A DNA stretch of 64,000 nt from Ruminococcus flavefaciens MA2007. GTDB taxonomy: Bacteria; Bacillota; Clostridia; Oscillospirales; Ruminococcaceae. The position numbers and the translations under genes were made by a program. The stretch lies in assembly GCF_000621845.1 (NCBI RefSeq), contig NZ_JHXF01000007.1, positions 62,001-126,000 of the forward strand, read 5' to 3'. This document shows positions 1 to 6,424 of this stretch, piece after piece; within the stretch, counting starts at the first letter, position 1, and every line of letters starts with the position of its first letter. A model generated the notes under the pieces. The model saw only the letters and a program-made list of their open reading frames with translations. It had not been told where the DNA came from and ran no database searches.

Positions 1-357
1 TCCAACGCTGTTGTAAGACCGGTCTACGAAAACGAAGTTATCATCGGTGACGTAAATGCAGACGGAGATTTCAATGTTGCCGATATCGTTATGCTGCAAA
101 AGTGGCTCAGCGCCGACAGAAATACCGAGCTTGCCAACTGGAAGGCTGGCGACCTCTGCGAGGACGGCGTTATCGACGTATTCGACCTTGTGGCAATGCG
201 CAGAGAGCTTCTGCTCGCCATGAGAGGCACCGATACACAGCAGACTACCGAACAGCCGCAGAATAATGACCAGCCCAAGGGCCAAGACCAGCCTAAGGAA
301 CCGAATCAGCCACAGCAGCCTGAAAGAACGCAGGGCGGCGAAAGACCAAGAAGATAA
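1..357 (+). CDS. C-terminal fragment of a dockerin-bearing secreted protein (5' truncated by window)
   Basis: The open frame runs in from base 1 and stops at 355-357. It encodes a complete type I dockerin: first calcium loop GDVNADGDFNVADIV and second loop AGDLCEDGVIDVFDLV, each followed by a helix (MLQKWL, MRRELL). The last ~35 residues form a Gln/Pro/Asn-rich tail with repeats of the form QPK, ending GGERPRR. Dockerins anchor extracellular enzymes to cohesins on scaffoldins, so this is the attachment module of a cellulosomal or cell-surface protein. The upstream catalytic part lies outside the window and cannot be named. The basic, Pro/Gln-rich C-tail after the dockerin is unusual, because dockerins often end the protein. 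Confidence 0.85.
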   Translation, partial: SNAVVRPVYENEVIIGDVNADGDFNVADIVMLQKWLSADRNTELANWKAGDLCEDGVIDVFDLVAMRRELLLAMRGTDTQQTTEQPQNNDQPKGQDQPKEPNQPQQPERTQGGERPRR

Positions 358-362
358 GACCA

Positions 363-663
363 CAGGAGCAGTTTAACCATAGTGCTTATACAGAAGTTTT
401 ATGCTTATTATTGAGAGAACCCCTTTTGAAAAAGGGGCTTCTCTCAAACTCTCTCCCTAAAACTTTCAGTTTTATTTTTTCTCATATAGGGCTCGCTCTG
501 TATTATTACAGGGCTTTTTTTATTTTAGGCGAGCCCTATATGAGAAAAAATCAGCTAAAAAAGTCTTTGGAAAGGGGTATGGGGGAAAGCCTTTCTTCAG
601 AAAGGTTTCCCCCCATAATTAACTATAAGCTTCTATATGAGTATTGCGGTTAAACTGCTCCTG
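363..663. repeat. ~301-bp MITE-like full-length imperfect palindrome
   Basis: The element begins with CAGGAGCAGTTTAACC (363-378) and ends with its exact reverse complement (648-663). The terminal similarity extends imperfectly to about 45 bp. Nested inside are a hairpin at 411-447, a perfect 22-bp inverted repeat (475-496 / 529-550), and a hairpin of GGGGGAAA / TTTCCCCC at 581-613. The left and right halves align as diverged inverted copies of each other around the 22-bp repeat. There is no transposase. An 80-codon frame inside it (411-653) is only the repeat read through. It starts 6 bp after the dockerin stop and ends 13 bp before the TetR -35 box, so it fills the gap between the two genes and may also act as a terminator. 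Confidence 0.7.
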
Positions 664-676
664 TTTTATTTTATAC

Positions 677-704
677 TTGACAAAACAGAAATTTCGTGTA
701 TAAT
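677..704 (+). promoter_or_regulatory. Sigma-A type promoter of the TetR gene
   Basis: TTGACA (677-682) and TATAAT (699-704) are separated by 16 bp, close to consensus. The only downstream gene is the TetR regulator starting at 740. Confidence 0.75.
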
Positions 705-705
705 A

Positions 706-725
706 TAATTAAACATGTTTAATTA
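706..725. promoter_or_regulatory. 20-bp perfect palindrome, probable TetR autoregulatory operator
   Basis: TAATTAAACATGTTTAATTA is an uninterrupted perfect palindrome directly after the -10 box and before the Shine-Dalgarno sequence of the TetR gene. TetR-family dimers bind such palindromes and commonly repress their own promoter. The binding itself is inferred. Confidence 0.6.
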
Positions 726-739
726 GAAAGGACAGAACC

Positions 740-1312
740 ATGAAACGGGATATAGAACGAACAAAAAAGCAGCTTCTTGAAGCTGCCGAAAAGCTGATTA
801 CGGGCTGCGATGATCCTGCCGAGGTCACTTCAAGGGCTATCACCGAAGCCGCAGGAGTAAACCTTGCCATGATAAACTACTGCTTCGGTTCACGGGAAAA
901 GCTCCTTTCGGCGGTGTTCTCACAGCTTATAAGCAAGGCTGCTGCCGCAGACAAACGTTTCGGAGCGGTCATGGCTTCGGAGCTTTCCCCAAAGGAAAAG
1001 CTGATAGAGCTCCATGTTTTTATGATGTCCCTCATGCTGAAAAATATGGGCATTGCAAAGGCTGTGACACGGTATATACTGCTGGAGCGCGACCTGCAAA
1101 CAGGCATGGAAAGTCTGCCATTTGTAATAGCGCATTACGGCGGCAGAAAGTCCGAGGAGGAGTGCCGACTGCTCACATTTCAGCTCACCAGTCTGAATGA
1201 GCTTGCATTTCTCAAATACGGGGAGCTGAAAAAGAATGCAGGCATTGACCTTGCGGACAAGGAGCAGCTCCGCCGATTCGTCACCGATAATATTTCACGT
1301 TTTCTGATTTAA
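740..1312 (+). CDS. TetR/AcrR-family transcriptional regulator
   Basis: 190 residues, normal for TetR proteins. The N-terminal ~55 residues form the helix-turn-helix: ERTKKQLLEAAEKLI, then the recognition segment VNLAMINYCFGSREKLL, which matches the usual -Y-YHF-sKeeLl- pattern. The rest is an all-helical ligand-binding and dimerisation domain without a recognisable ligand class. The start ATG has GAAAGGAC upstream. A 20-bp palindrome sits between promoter and start, suggesting autorepression. The next gene, an isochorismatase-like hydrolase, begins 12 bp after the stop, so the pair is one transcription unit and the hydrolase is the likely regulated activity. Confidence 0.85.
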   Translation: MKRDIERTKKQLLEAAEKLITGCDDPAEVTSRAITEAAGVNLAMINYCFGSREKLLSAVFSQLISKAAAADKRFGAVMASELSPKEKLIELHVFMMSLMLKNMGIAKAVTRYILLERDLQTGMESLPFVIAHYGGRKSEEECRLLTFQLTSLNELAFLKYGELKKNAGIDLADKEQLRRFVTDNISRFLI

Positions 1313-1323
1313 GGAGGATAATT

Positions 1324-1839
1324 ATGAGCAAAAAGGCGCTTATCGTCGTTGATATGCAGAACGACTACCTGTGGGAGCAGCGAAAGCCAATGTTCAGCTA
1401 TGATACTGCCGAACTTGTGAGCAATGTGAACAAGGCTATACACAGCTATAAGGACAAGGGCTGGGATATAATCTATATCTCCCAGATATTCCCGAATATC
1501 ATCACAAACCGCTGGATAATCGGCTTTTCTATTGCAAATACAGAGGGTGCGAAGCTTTACGGCAGTCTCGATGTTGTATCAGACCTGTGCTTTGACAAGA
1601 ACCTCCCCGACGCATTTACTGCTAAAAAATTCCGTGGATTCTTCAATTCTCAGGGCTATGACGAGGTCGTTGTATGCGGTCTTGACGAATGCGGCTGTGT
1701 GGGGGCTACCGCTCTGGGAGCTGTCAAGGCAGGGGTAAAGACTTCCCTGCTGAAAAGCTGTACAGGCTGCCGCTATAAGGCTGAAAAGCAGGCAAAACAG
1801 CACGAAAAGCTGACTAAAAACGGAATTGAATATATATAA
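1324..1839 (+). CDS. Isochorismatase-family cysteine hydrolase
   Basis: 171 residues with the fold signature of the isochorismatase/nicotinamidase superfamily. ALIVVDMQNDY carries the catalytic Asp, the lysine is in AFTAKKFRGFF, and the nucleophile Cys lies in VVVCGLDECGCVGATALGA, where the second Cys region matches the usual -G-xxTxxCVxxTA- site. Such enzymes hydrolyse amides or vinyl ethers (nicotinamide, isochorismate and related compounds). The substrate cannot be read from the sequence. A strong SD (AAGGAGG) overlaps the end of the TetR gene. A rho-independent terminator follows immediately, so this is a two-gene operon. Confidence 0.8.
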   Translation: MSKKALIVVDMQNDYLWEQRKPMFSYDTAELVSNVNKAIHSYKDKGWDIIYISQIFPNIITNRWIIGFSIANTEGAKLYGSLDVVSDLCFDKNLPDAFTAKKFRGFFNSQGYDEVVVCGLDECGCVGATALGAVKAGVKTSLLKSCTGCRYKAEKQAKQHEKLTKNGIEYI

Positions 1840-1871
1840 AAAACGACCTCAGCAATGCTGAGGTCGTTTTT
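1838..1871 (+). terminator. Rho-independent terminator of the TetR-hydrolase operon
   Basis: Perfect stem AACGACCTCAGC / GCTGAGGTCGTT with a two-base loop, followed by TTTT, directly after the hydrolase stop codon. The A-run before the stem would let it work on the minus strand too. Confidence 0.85.
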
Positions 1872-1892
1872 CACAGAAGCAGGCTCTGCGCA

Positions 1893-1964
1893 AGCAGATA
1901 ACGGGAATCGAACCCGCCTCATCAGTTTGGGAAACTGAAGTAATGACCACTATACTATATCTGC
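1893..1964 (-). tRNA. tRNA-Gly (anticodon CCC)
   Basis: Read on the minus strand the sequence folds as a cloverleaf. The acceptor stem is GCAGATA / TATCTGC, the anticodon arm is TCAGT-TTCCCAA-ACTGA with anticodon CCC, and the T arm is GCGGG-TTCGATT-CCCGT. The discriminator base is T, and CCA is not encoded. The D arm is short, giving about 71 nt overall. Confidence 0.92.
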
Positions 1965-2007
1965 AAATCTGTAATCAATATAACATTTTTTCCATGGATT
2001 GTCAAGG

Positions 2008-2050
2008 CGAAAAAAAGTCGGAGTTCCCCGAATTCACGGAAAACTCCGAA
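2008..2050 (-). terminator. Terminator of the ABC-F gene
   Basis: On the minus strand CGGAGTTTTCCG...CGGGGAACTCCG forms a hairpin followed by ACTTTTTTTCG, just downstream of the ABC-F stop codon. Confidence 0.75.
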
Positions 2051-2055
2051 CAAAT

Positions 2056-3582
2056 TCACATTTCCTTTACTGCCGTTGCTATCTTCTCGCGGAAACGCAC
2101 ATCGTGCTCCACGAAAAGCATAGTGGGCTCATAGCTGAGAAGAAGCTCCTCAAGCTGTATACGTGAGAAAACGTCGATGTAGTTCAGCGGCTCGTCCCAG
2201 ATATAGATATGAGCAGGAGTCAGCAGACTCGCCGCAAGGAGCACCTTCTTTTTCTGTCCCTCTGAGAACTCCTCTATTTTCTTGGCAAGCTGAGCCCGTT
2301 CAAGGTTGAGCTGGCGGAGTATAGTGCAGAACATACTGAGGTCAAGTCCGCGGCTATCGCAGTATTCCGATATACTGCCCCGAAGCCCCGATGTATCCTG
2401 ATCCACGTAGGAAATGATAAGTCCCGAAGCTGTCTCGCATATGCCGTTTTCGACTATATCTGCTCCCCTTTCTGAATAGCCTGCTTTTTGAAGTATGCTG
2501 TGTATAAGCGTTGATTTTCCGCAGCCGTTTCCGCCGTGAAGAGCTATCCTCTCGCCGCGCTTCACCTCCAAATCCAGCCCCGTGAATACAGGCTCCTCGG
2601 CAGTTGAATATTTCACGCTGTAGTCCCTGATATTTATGAGAGTATTCTTGTGGTGGGCAAGCTGTGAGAGCTTCAGCTCGGCAGTGCGTTCAAGGTCGTT
2701 GAGAAGCCCCTCCTTTTCCTCTATTTCCCTGTCGATACGCTTTTCCATCTGCTTGACGCGGCTCTGCATTTTCTTGGTTTTAGCGCCGATAAACGCCCTT
2801 GTGCTTATACATCTGTCGTGCTCCTTTATCGGATCGAAGCCTATCTTGGTGCGCTCATTCTTATCAGCCCATTCCGACGTTCTTTTCGCCGCCTGTCGGA
2901 GCTTTTTTATCTCCTTTTTGTGCTTTTCGTTCTCGGCTATGGCGAACTGGTCGCGCTTCTGCTTGTTCTCCCACCAGCTGGTGAAATTGCCGCTCTGGAC
3001 TTCAATGCTCCTGCGATTGAGCACAAGCACATGGTCGATGCAGGCGTCCAGCAGGTCACGGTCATGGGATACCAGTATGAAGCCCTTTTTCGAGGCAAGA
3101 TATTCCTTGACAGTCTCCCTCGCTTCTGCGTCAAGATGATTGGTTGGCTCGTCGATGAGAAGGAAGTCGTTCTCCCCCGAAAAAAGCACCGCCAAAAGCA
3201 CCTTAGTCCTCTCGCCGTGACTGAGAGTTTTGAACGGTCGGTACAGCAGGTCTGCATTCTCGCGCAACTGTGACAGCTCGCAGATGACGCGCCATTCCTC
3301 GCAGTCGGGCTTTATATCGCATATGAACTCAGAAGCCGTAAGCTCTGCCTGCTCTGCGGTTATCACATATGGGAAATACTCAAATCTCACGGAGCTGTCA
3401 ATGCTGCCGCGGTAGCTGTACTTCCCGAGAAGCAGATTCAGGAACGTGGTCTTGCCCTTGCCGTTGCGCCCTATGAAGCCAAGCTTCCAGTTGGTATCTA
3501 TTGAGAAGGAAACGTCCTCGAAGATATTATCGAAGCTCCCCTCGTAGTAAAATGTCAGTCCGTTTACGTTTATCTGTGACAT
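2056..3582 (-). CDS. ABC-F ribosomal protection ATPase, Lsa-like
   Basis: 508 residues with two ABC nucleotide-binding domains and no membrane segment. The first Walker A is GFIGRNGKGKTTFLN with ABC signature LSHGERTKVLLA and Walker B LLIDEPTNHLD. A charged inter-domain linker follows. The second Walker A is GGNGCGKSTLI with signature FSEGQKKKVLLA and YIWDEPLNYIDV. The opening (TNWKLGFIGRN) and the second Walker B with EPLNY resemble the Lsa/Vga resistance ABC-F proteins, which bind ribosomes and dislodge lincosamides, pleuromutilins and streptogramin A. Two in-frame ATGs exist. The downstream one (3580-3582) is chosen because GGAG lies 8 bp from it but only 2 bp from the first. The upstream leader is an attenuator with two short ORFs, supporting an antibiotic-responsive role. 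A housekeeping ABC-F role cannot be excluded. Confidence 0.85.
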   Translation of the reverse strand: MSQINVNGLTFYYEGSFDNIFEDVSFSIDTNWKLGFIGRNGKGKTTFLNLLLGKYSYRGSIDSSVRFEYFPYVITAEQAELTASEFICDIKPDCEEWRVICELSQLRENADLLYRPFKTLSHGERTKVLLAVLFSGENDFLLIDEPTNHLDAEARETVKEYLASKKGFILVSHDRDLLDACIDHVLVLNRRSIEVQSGNFTSWWENKQKRDQFAIAENEKHKKEIKKLRQAAKRTSEWADKNERTKIGFDPIKEHDRCISTRAFIGAKTKKMQSRVKQMEKRIDREIEEKEGLLNDLERTAELKLSQLAHHKNTLINIRDYSVKYSTAEEPVFTGLDLEVKRGERIALHGGNGCGKSTLIHSILQKAGYSERGADIVENGICETASGLIISYVDQDTSGLRGSISEYCDSRGLDLSMFCTILRQLNLERAQLAKKIEEFSEGQKKKVLLAASLLTPAHIYIWDEPLNYIDVFSRIQLEELLLSYEPTMLFVEHDVRFREKIATAVKEM

Positions 3583-3603
3583 ATTCATCTCTCCTTCCGA
3601 AAC

Positions 3604-3639
3604 AAAAAATGGAACCCTTTGCTGCCAAAAAGTTCCATT
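3604..3639 (-). terminator. Attenuator terminator in the ABC-F leader
   Basis: On the minus strand AATGGAAC (3632-3639) pairs with GTTCCATT (3608-3615), and transcription would then run into six T (3604-3609). The ABC-F Shine-Dalgarno follows only a few bases later. A terminator placed between promoter and coding sequence implies conditional read-through. Confidence 0.75.
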
Positions 3640-3647
3640 ACGTACCT

Positions 3648-3747
3648 ATAACCTCAGAAAAAGAGCATAACTGCACAGTTATCCCCCACTGCAATATTCA
3701 AAAACGCACAAAAAAGAGGTTATGAGAACATAATCCACTTTTGGCAA
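3648..3747 (-). promoter_or_regulatory. Alternative RNA structures (antiterminator / anti-antiterminator) of the ABC-F leader
   Basis: On the minus strand, TTGCCAAAAG (3738-3747) can pair with CTTTTTGGCA (3623-3632), which is part of the terminator hairpin; that pairing would prevent termination. Between them ATAACCTC (3716-3723) pairs exactly with GAGGTTAT (3648-3655), and a small ATAACTG/CAGTTAT hairpin lies within that arm. The antiterminator half is inside upstream ORF 2, so ribosome position would decide the fold. The pairings are seen in the sequence; the switching is inferred. Confidence 0.6.
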
Positions 3748-3796
3748 CATGATAAGACAGTACGCCTGTTTGCACACTGTCAGCTTTGATATTCAT
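3698..3796 (-). CDS. Upstream ORF 2 of the ABC-F leader (32 codons)
   Basis: Starts ATG at 3794-3796 and stops TGA at 3698-3700, reading MNIKADSVQTG... to ...LFFVRF. The Shine-Dalgarno is weak. It overlaps both the antiterminator segment (codons GTT GCC AAA AGT) and the 5' arm of the ATAACCTC stem, so translation or stalling on it would change leader folding. It may be a leader peptide, or a chance frame across the regulatory RNA. Confidence 0.45.
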   Translation of the reverse strand: MNIKADSVQTGVLSYHVAKSGLCSHNLFFVRF

Positions 3797-3811
3797 GTAC
3801 TCAAAAGTGAA

Positions 3812-3823
3812 TTATCTTTTCAT
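3812..3823 (-). CDS. Upstream ORF 1 of the ABC-F leader: three-codon leader peptide Met-Lys-Arg
   Basis: ATG AAA AGA TAA is preceded by AAAGAGGTG (3831-3839 on the minus strand) at good spacing, a much better ribosome site than most chance ATGs. It lies about 25 nt downstream of the predicted transcription start. Very short leader ORFs are established elements in ribosome-mediated attenuation of Firmicute antibiotic-resistance genes. Confidence 0.55.
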   Translation of the reverse strand: MKR

Positions 3824-3853
3824 TCTCACACCTCTTTCAGTCCAATTTACGTT

Positions 3854-3882
3854 ATTATAACACAGGGCTTCAAAAAAGTCAA
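3854..3882 (-). promoter_or_regulatory. Promoter of the ABC-F leader
   Basis: On the minus strand TTGACT (3877-3882) and TATAAT (3854-3859) with 17-bp spacing. This gives a leader of roughly 240 nt before the ABC-F start codon. Confidence 0.7.
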
Positions 3883-4035
3883 GGGAAATAAAAAATGCAC
3901 TTTGCGTATCAGAAAAAAAGTTCACAGAATGTTTACAATTCAAGCCGCACATTTTGCCCCTCTCAAACGTTAAGCTATATGAAAACGCACATCTGTGCTT
4001 TTGTTTAGTTATGTTATTTTAAAGGAGGTTTTATT

Positions 4036-5580
4036 ATGAAATTCAGAAAGCTTATCGCAGCTTCAGCTGCACTATGTCTCGCAGCACCTGCTGCATCAAA
4101 TGCTATGACCGCATGGGCTACAAAGCCTATCGACGAAGTAATCGCAGGCGACGTAAATGTTGACTATACATTCAATCTTGCTGATATAGTTCTTTTCCAG
4201 CGCTATCTCCGCGGCGACGACTGCGAGGTGCTCTTCCCTGCTTATAAAGAACCCGGTCCCGGCGGAGATGTCAACGAGGACGGAAACATGGACATCTTCG
4301 ACCTTATCGGCATGAGAAAGCTCATTGTCAAGGATATTACGGGAGCTCCCGAGCCTGACGTTGAAACAACAGCAAGGAATCTCTGCGAGGGTATCAAGAA
4401 GTCACCCAATACAAGCGGTATCTATATGGCCGATTATCAGGGCTACAAGGAGTTTATCGACAGCCAGACAAATTTCACTATTGATATGCTCAAAAAGACC
4501 TACAGCGAGAAAAAGGGTGCAAACGACCTTATCTCTCCATATTCTATCGTACAAGCTCTCGGCATGACAGCAAACGGAGCCGACGGCGATACTCTTAAAG
4601 AAATGGAAAACGTACTTGGCGGCGGCATGGATATAGCAAGCCTTAACCGCTATCTCAAAGGTCAGCGCGAAATGACAGTGAACGAGAGCAACTGGGCTAA
4701 GTGGTCGTTCAGCACGGCTAACTCAATATGGGCAAGAAACGACACGAGCCGCATACAGCCCCGTCCCGAATTTATCCAGAACTGCGTTGATTACTATGAT
4801 TCCGAGTTCTATATTGCTCCATTCGACGATACAACTCTTAACGACGTAAACAACTGGGTAAATGTCAAGACAAACAAGATGATACCAAAGATCCTCAACA
4901 GGATCAATCCAGATGACGTTATGTACCTCGTCAATGCAGTTGCTTTCGAGGCTGAATGGATGGATCCCTATGAAAAATACATGATAAAGGACGGCAAGTT
5001 CACATCTGCCGACGGCAAGGAACAGGACGCTAAGATGCTTTGCAGCTCTGAGATATACACCTCAGACGAGAACACCGAGGGCATGATAAAGTTCTACTCG
5101 GGCAGAAGATACGGCTTTGCAGCTCTCCTCCCCAGCGAGGATACCGACATTGACACATATATCGAGAACATGACTGCCGAAAAGCTCCACAACCTCATTT
5201 CGGGATACCGCACCACAAACTACGAAATGGCAAACATGAAGCTGCCTAAGTTCAAGTATGAGTACGAAAACGAGCTCAGCGAGGAGCTTTGCGCAATGGG
5301 TATGCCCACTGCATTCTCTGACGATGCCGACTTCTCAAGAATGTCTGCTATAAATGACCAGAACCCACTCTCTATAGGCTATGTTATACACAAGACATTC
5401 ATAGACCTTGACGAGAACGGCACCAAGGCAGCAGCTGCAACTTTAGTTGCCGTGAAGAATACCGGTATGCCGCAGGAGCCCGAAAAGGAAGTAGTTTTCG
5501 ACAGACCTTTCGTATACTGCATCTTCGATACAGATAACTATCTGCCTGTATTCATAGGTGTTTTAAATTCACTTGAATAA
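4036..5580 (+). CDS. Dockerin-bearing secreted serpin (serine protease inhibitor)
   Basis: 514 residues. A signal peptide covers ~1-28 (KLIAASAALCLAAPAASNA). A type I dockerin follows at ~36-100 (GDVNVDYTFNLADIVLFQ and GDVNEDGNMDIFDLIGM), then a serpin domain from ~130 to the end. The serpin hinge DENGTKAAAAT is at 459-469, with the small Ala run needed for loop insertion. Counting from the hinge Glu (P17) puts P1-P1' at about Thr476-Gly477, followed by MPQEPEKEVVFDRPF, the conserved strand leading to the C-terminus. Inhibitory serpins trap serine or cysteine proteases covalently. With a dockerin it would be displayed on the cellulosome or cell surface, probably protecting it from proteases. 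An AAAGGAGG site precedes the ATG. It appears monocistronic. Confidence 0.9.
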   Translation: MKFRKLIAASAALCLAAPAASNAMTAWATKPIDEVIAGDVNVDYTFNLADIVLFQRYLRGDDCEVLFPAYKEPGPGGDVNEDGNMDIFDLIGMRKLIVKDITGAPEPDVETTARNLCEGIKKSPNTSGIYMADYQGYKEFIDSQTNFTIDMLKKTYSEKKGANDLISPYSIVQALGMTANGADGDTLKEMENVLGGGMDIASLNRYLKGQREMTVNESNWAKWSFSTANSIWARNDTSRIQPRPEFIQNCVDYYDSEFYIAPFDDTTLNDVNNWVNVKTNKMIPKILNRINPDDVMYLVNAVAFEAEWMDPYEKYMIKDGKFTSADGKEQDAKMLCSSEIYTSDENTEGMIKFYSGRRYGFAALLPSEDTDIDTYIENMTAEKLHNLISGYRTTNYEMANMKLPKFKYEYENELSEELCAMGMPTAFSDDADFSRMSAINDQNPLSIGYVIHKTFIDLDENGTKAAAATLVAVKNTGMPQEPEKEVVFDRPFVYCIFDTDNYLPVFIGVLNSLE

Positions 5581-5962
5581 GCCTTTTTTAAGATTGTTTT
5601 AAGTAAAGCCTGTTATAGTAAACACATACAAGCCGCATCTGCACATCAGCGGCAAGCATAAATCCAAATTCTGCAAGAGCCTCTTATCAAGTCCCACTCG
5701 GAAAATCGGGATACGCGGCAAGGTCATTAAGGGTTTGTTGACCTGCTCCGCCAAAGAGGCTCAGCGCGGGGACAGATCGGAAACCGTATCTCAATGATAC
5801 GGTTTTCCTGTATATAGACGAAGTTTTTGCACGGTTTCTACAAAAAATGGCGTGTATATGCTCCATTTTAGCCATTTAAGCCGAATTATCCCCTGCTGAT
5901 GTTGCTTTATTACTTATTATATGATATAATGTATTTCATAAGTGCGCGAAGGGGGTGGACTC
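5581..5962 (+). ncRNA. Intergenic region with a candidate structured RNA (core ~5632-5813)
   Basis: This gap contains strong, ordered secondary structure and no convincing ORF. On the plus strand there is a GCCGC...GCGGC hairpin (5632-5653). A 9-bp stem follows, GAGCCTCTT (5677-5685) with AAGAGGCTC (5754-5762), enclosing two inner hairpins: TCCC/GGGA around 5692-5711, and GCGG-AGGTC/GACCT-CCGC around 5715-5752. A terminator-like hairpin ACCGTATC/GATACGGT with T-rich trailer ends near 5813. The closed three-way junction resembles a riboswitch or small RNA, but I do not recognise the family (not tmRNA, SRP RNA, RNase P, T-box or a common riboswitch). The strand is uncertain. The sigma gene downstream has its own promoter, so this is probably a separate RNA. 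Confidence 0.4.
5902..5930 (+). promoter_or_regulatory. Promoter of the sigma/anti-sigma operon
   Basis: TTGCTT (5902-5907) and TATAAT (5925-5930) with a 17-bp spacer, about 30 bp before the sigma gene start. Confidence 0.6.
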
Positions 5963-6424
5963 ATGTCAATAAGTATTGACGAGCAGTACGATAAGGTATA
6001 CCGCTACTGCCTTCTAAGAGTCCGCCATAAAGAGACCGCCGAGGATATAACTCAGGAGACCTTCCTTCGCTACCTCGAACACCCACACTATAACAGCGTC
6101 GATAAGACCTTGCAGCTTCTCTATACTATCGCAGGCAACCTCTGCAATGACGAGTTCCGAAAGACCAAGACTGCGGAGCTCCCCGAGGACAAAGCCGACG
6201 GTGGGGATATAGAGGACAGCGTTCTGTCGGGCTTTGAGCTGAAACAGGCTCTTGCAAAGCTCTCCGATGAGGACAGGGAGATAATCATGCTCCGATACAT
6301 AAACGGAGTTCCTCTGAACGTTATCGCGAAGCTGCATAATATGTCGCGTTTTGCACTCAACCGCAGGATAAACAGTATCCTCGGCAGACTGCATGAGTAT
6401 CTGGGAAAGGAGGAGCTTATATGA
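5963..6424 (+). CDS. ECF-type RNA polymerase sigma factor
   Basis: 153 residues with region 2 at ~5-70 (YRYCLLRVRHKETAEDITQETFLRYLEH) and region 4 at ~95-150 (KLSDEDREIIMLRYINGVPLNVIAKLHNMS), separated by a short linker, as in ECF sigma factors. An upstream GTG at 5942 is in frame, but ATG 5963 is preferred because GAAGGGGG sits 7 bp before it. The stop overlaps the start of the next gene (ATGA at 6421-6424), a membrane protein typical of an anti-sigma factor, so the two are translationally coupled. The neighbours are dockerin proteins, suggesting a regulon concerned with the extracellular surface or substrates. That link is inference. Confidence 0.88.
   Translation: MSISIDEQYDKVYRYCLLRVRHKETAEDITQETFLRYLEHPHYNSVDKTLQLLYTIAGNLCNDEFRKTKTAELPEDKADGGDIEDSVLSGFELKQALAKLSDEDREIIMLRYINGVPLNVIAKLHNMSRFALNRRINSILGRLHEYLGKEELI

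Noticed and set aside
411..653. 80-codon plus-strand frame inside the first palindromic element
   Set aside because: It reads straight through the inverted repeats, has no ribosome site, and its amino-acid pattern mirrors the hairpins.
5687..5875. 62-codon minus-strand frame in the structured intergenic region
   Set aside because: No Shine-Dalgarno and it covers the predicted stems; better explained as RNA structure.
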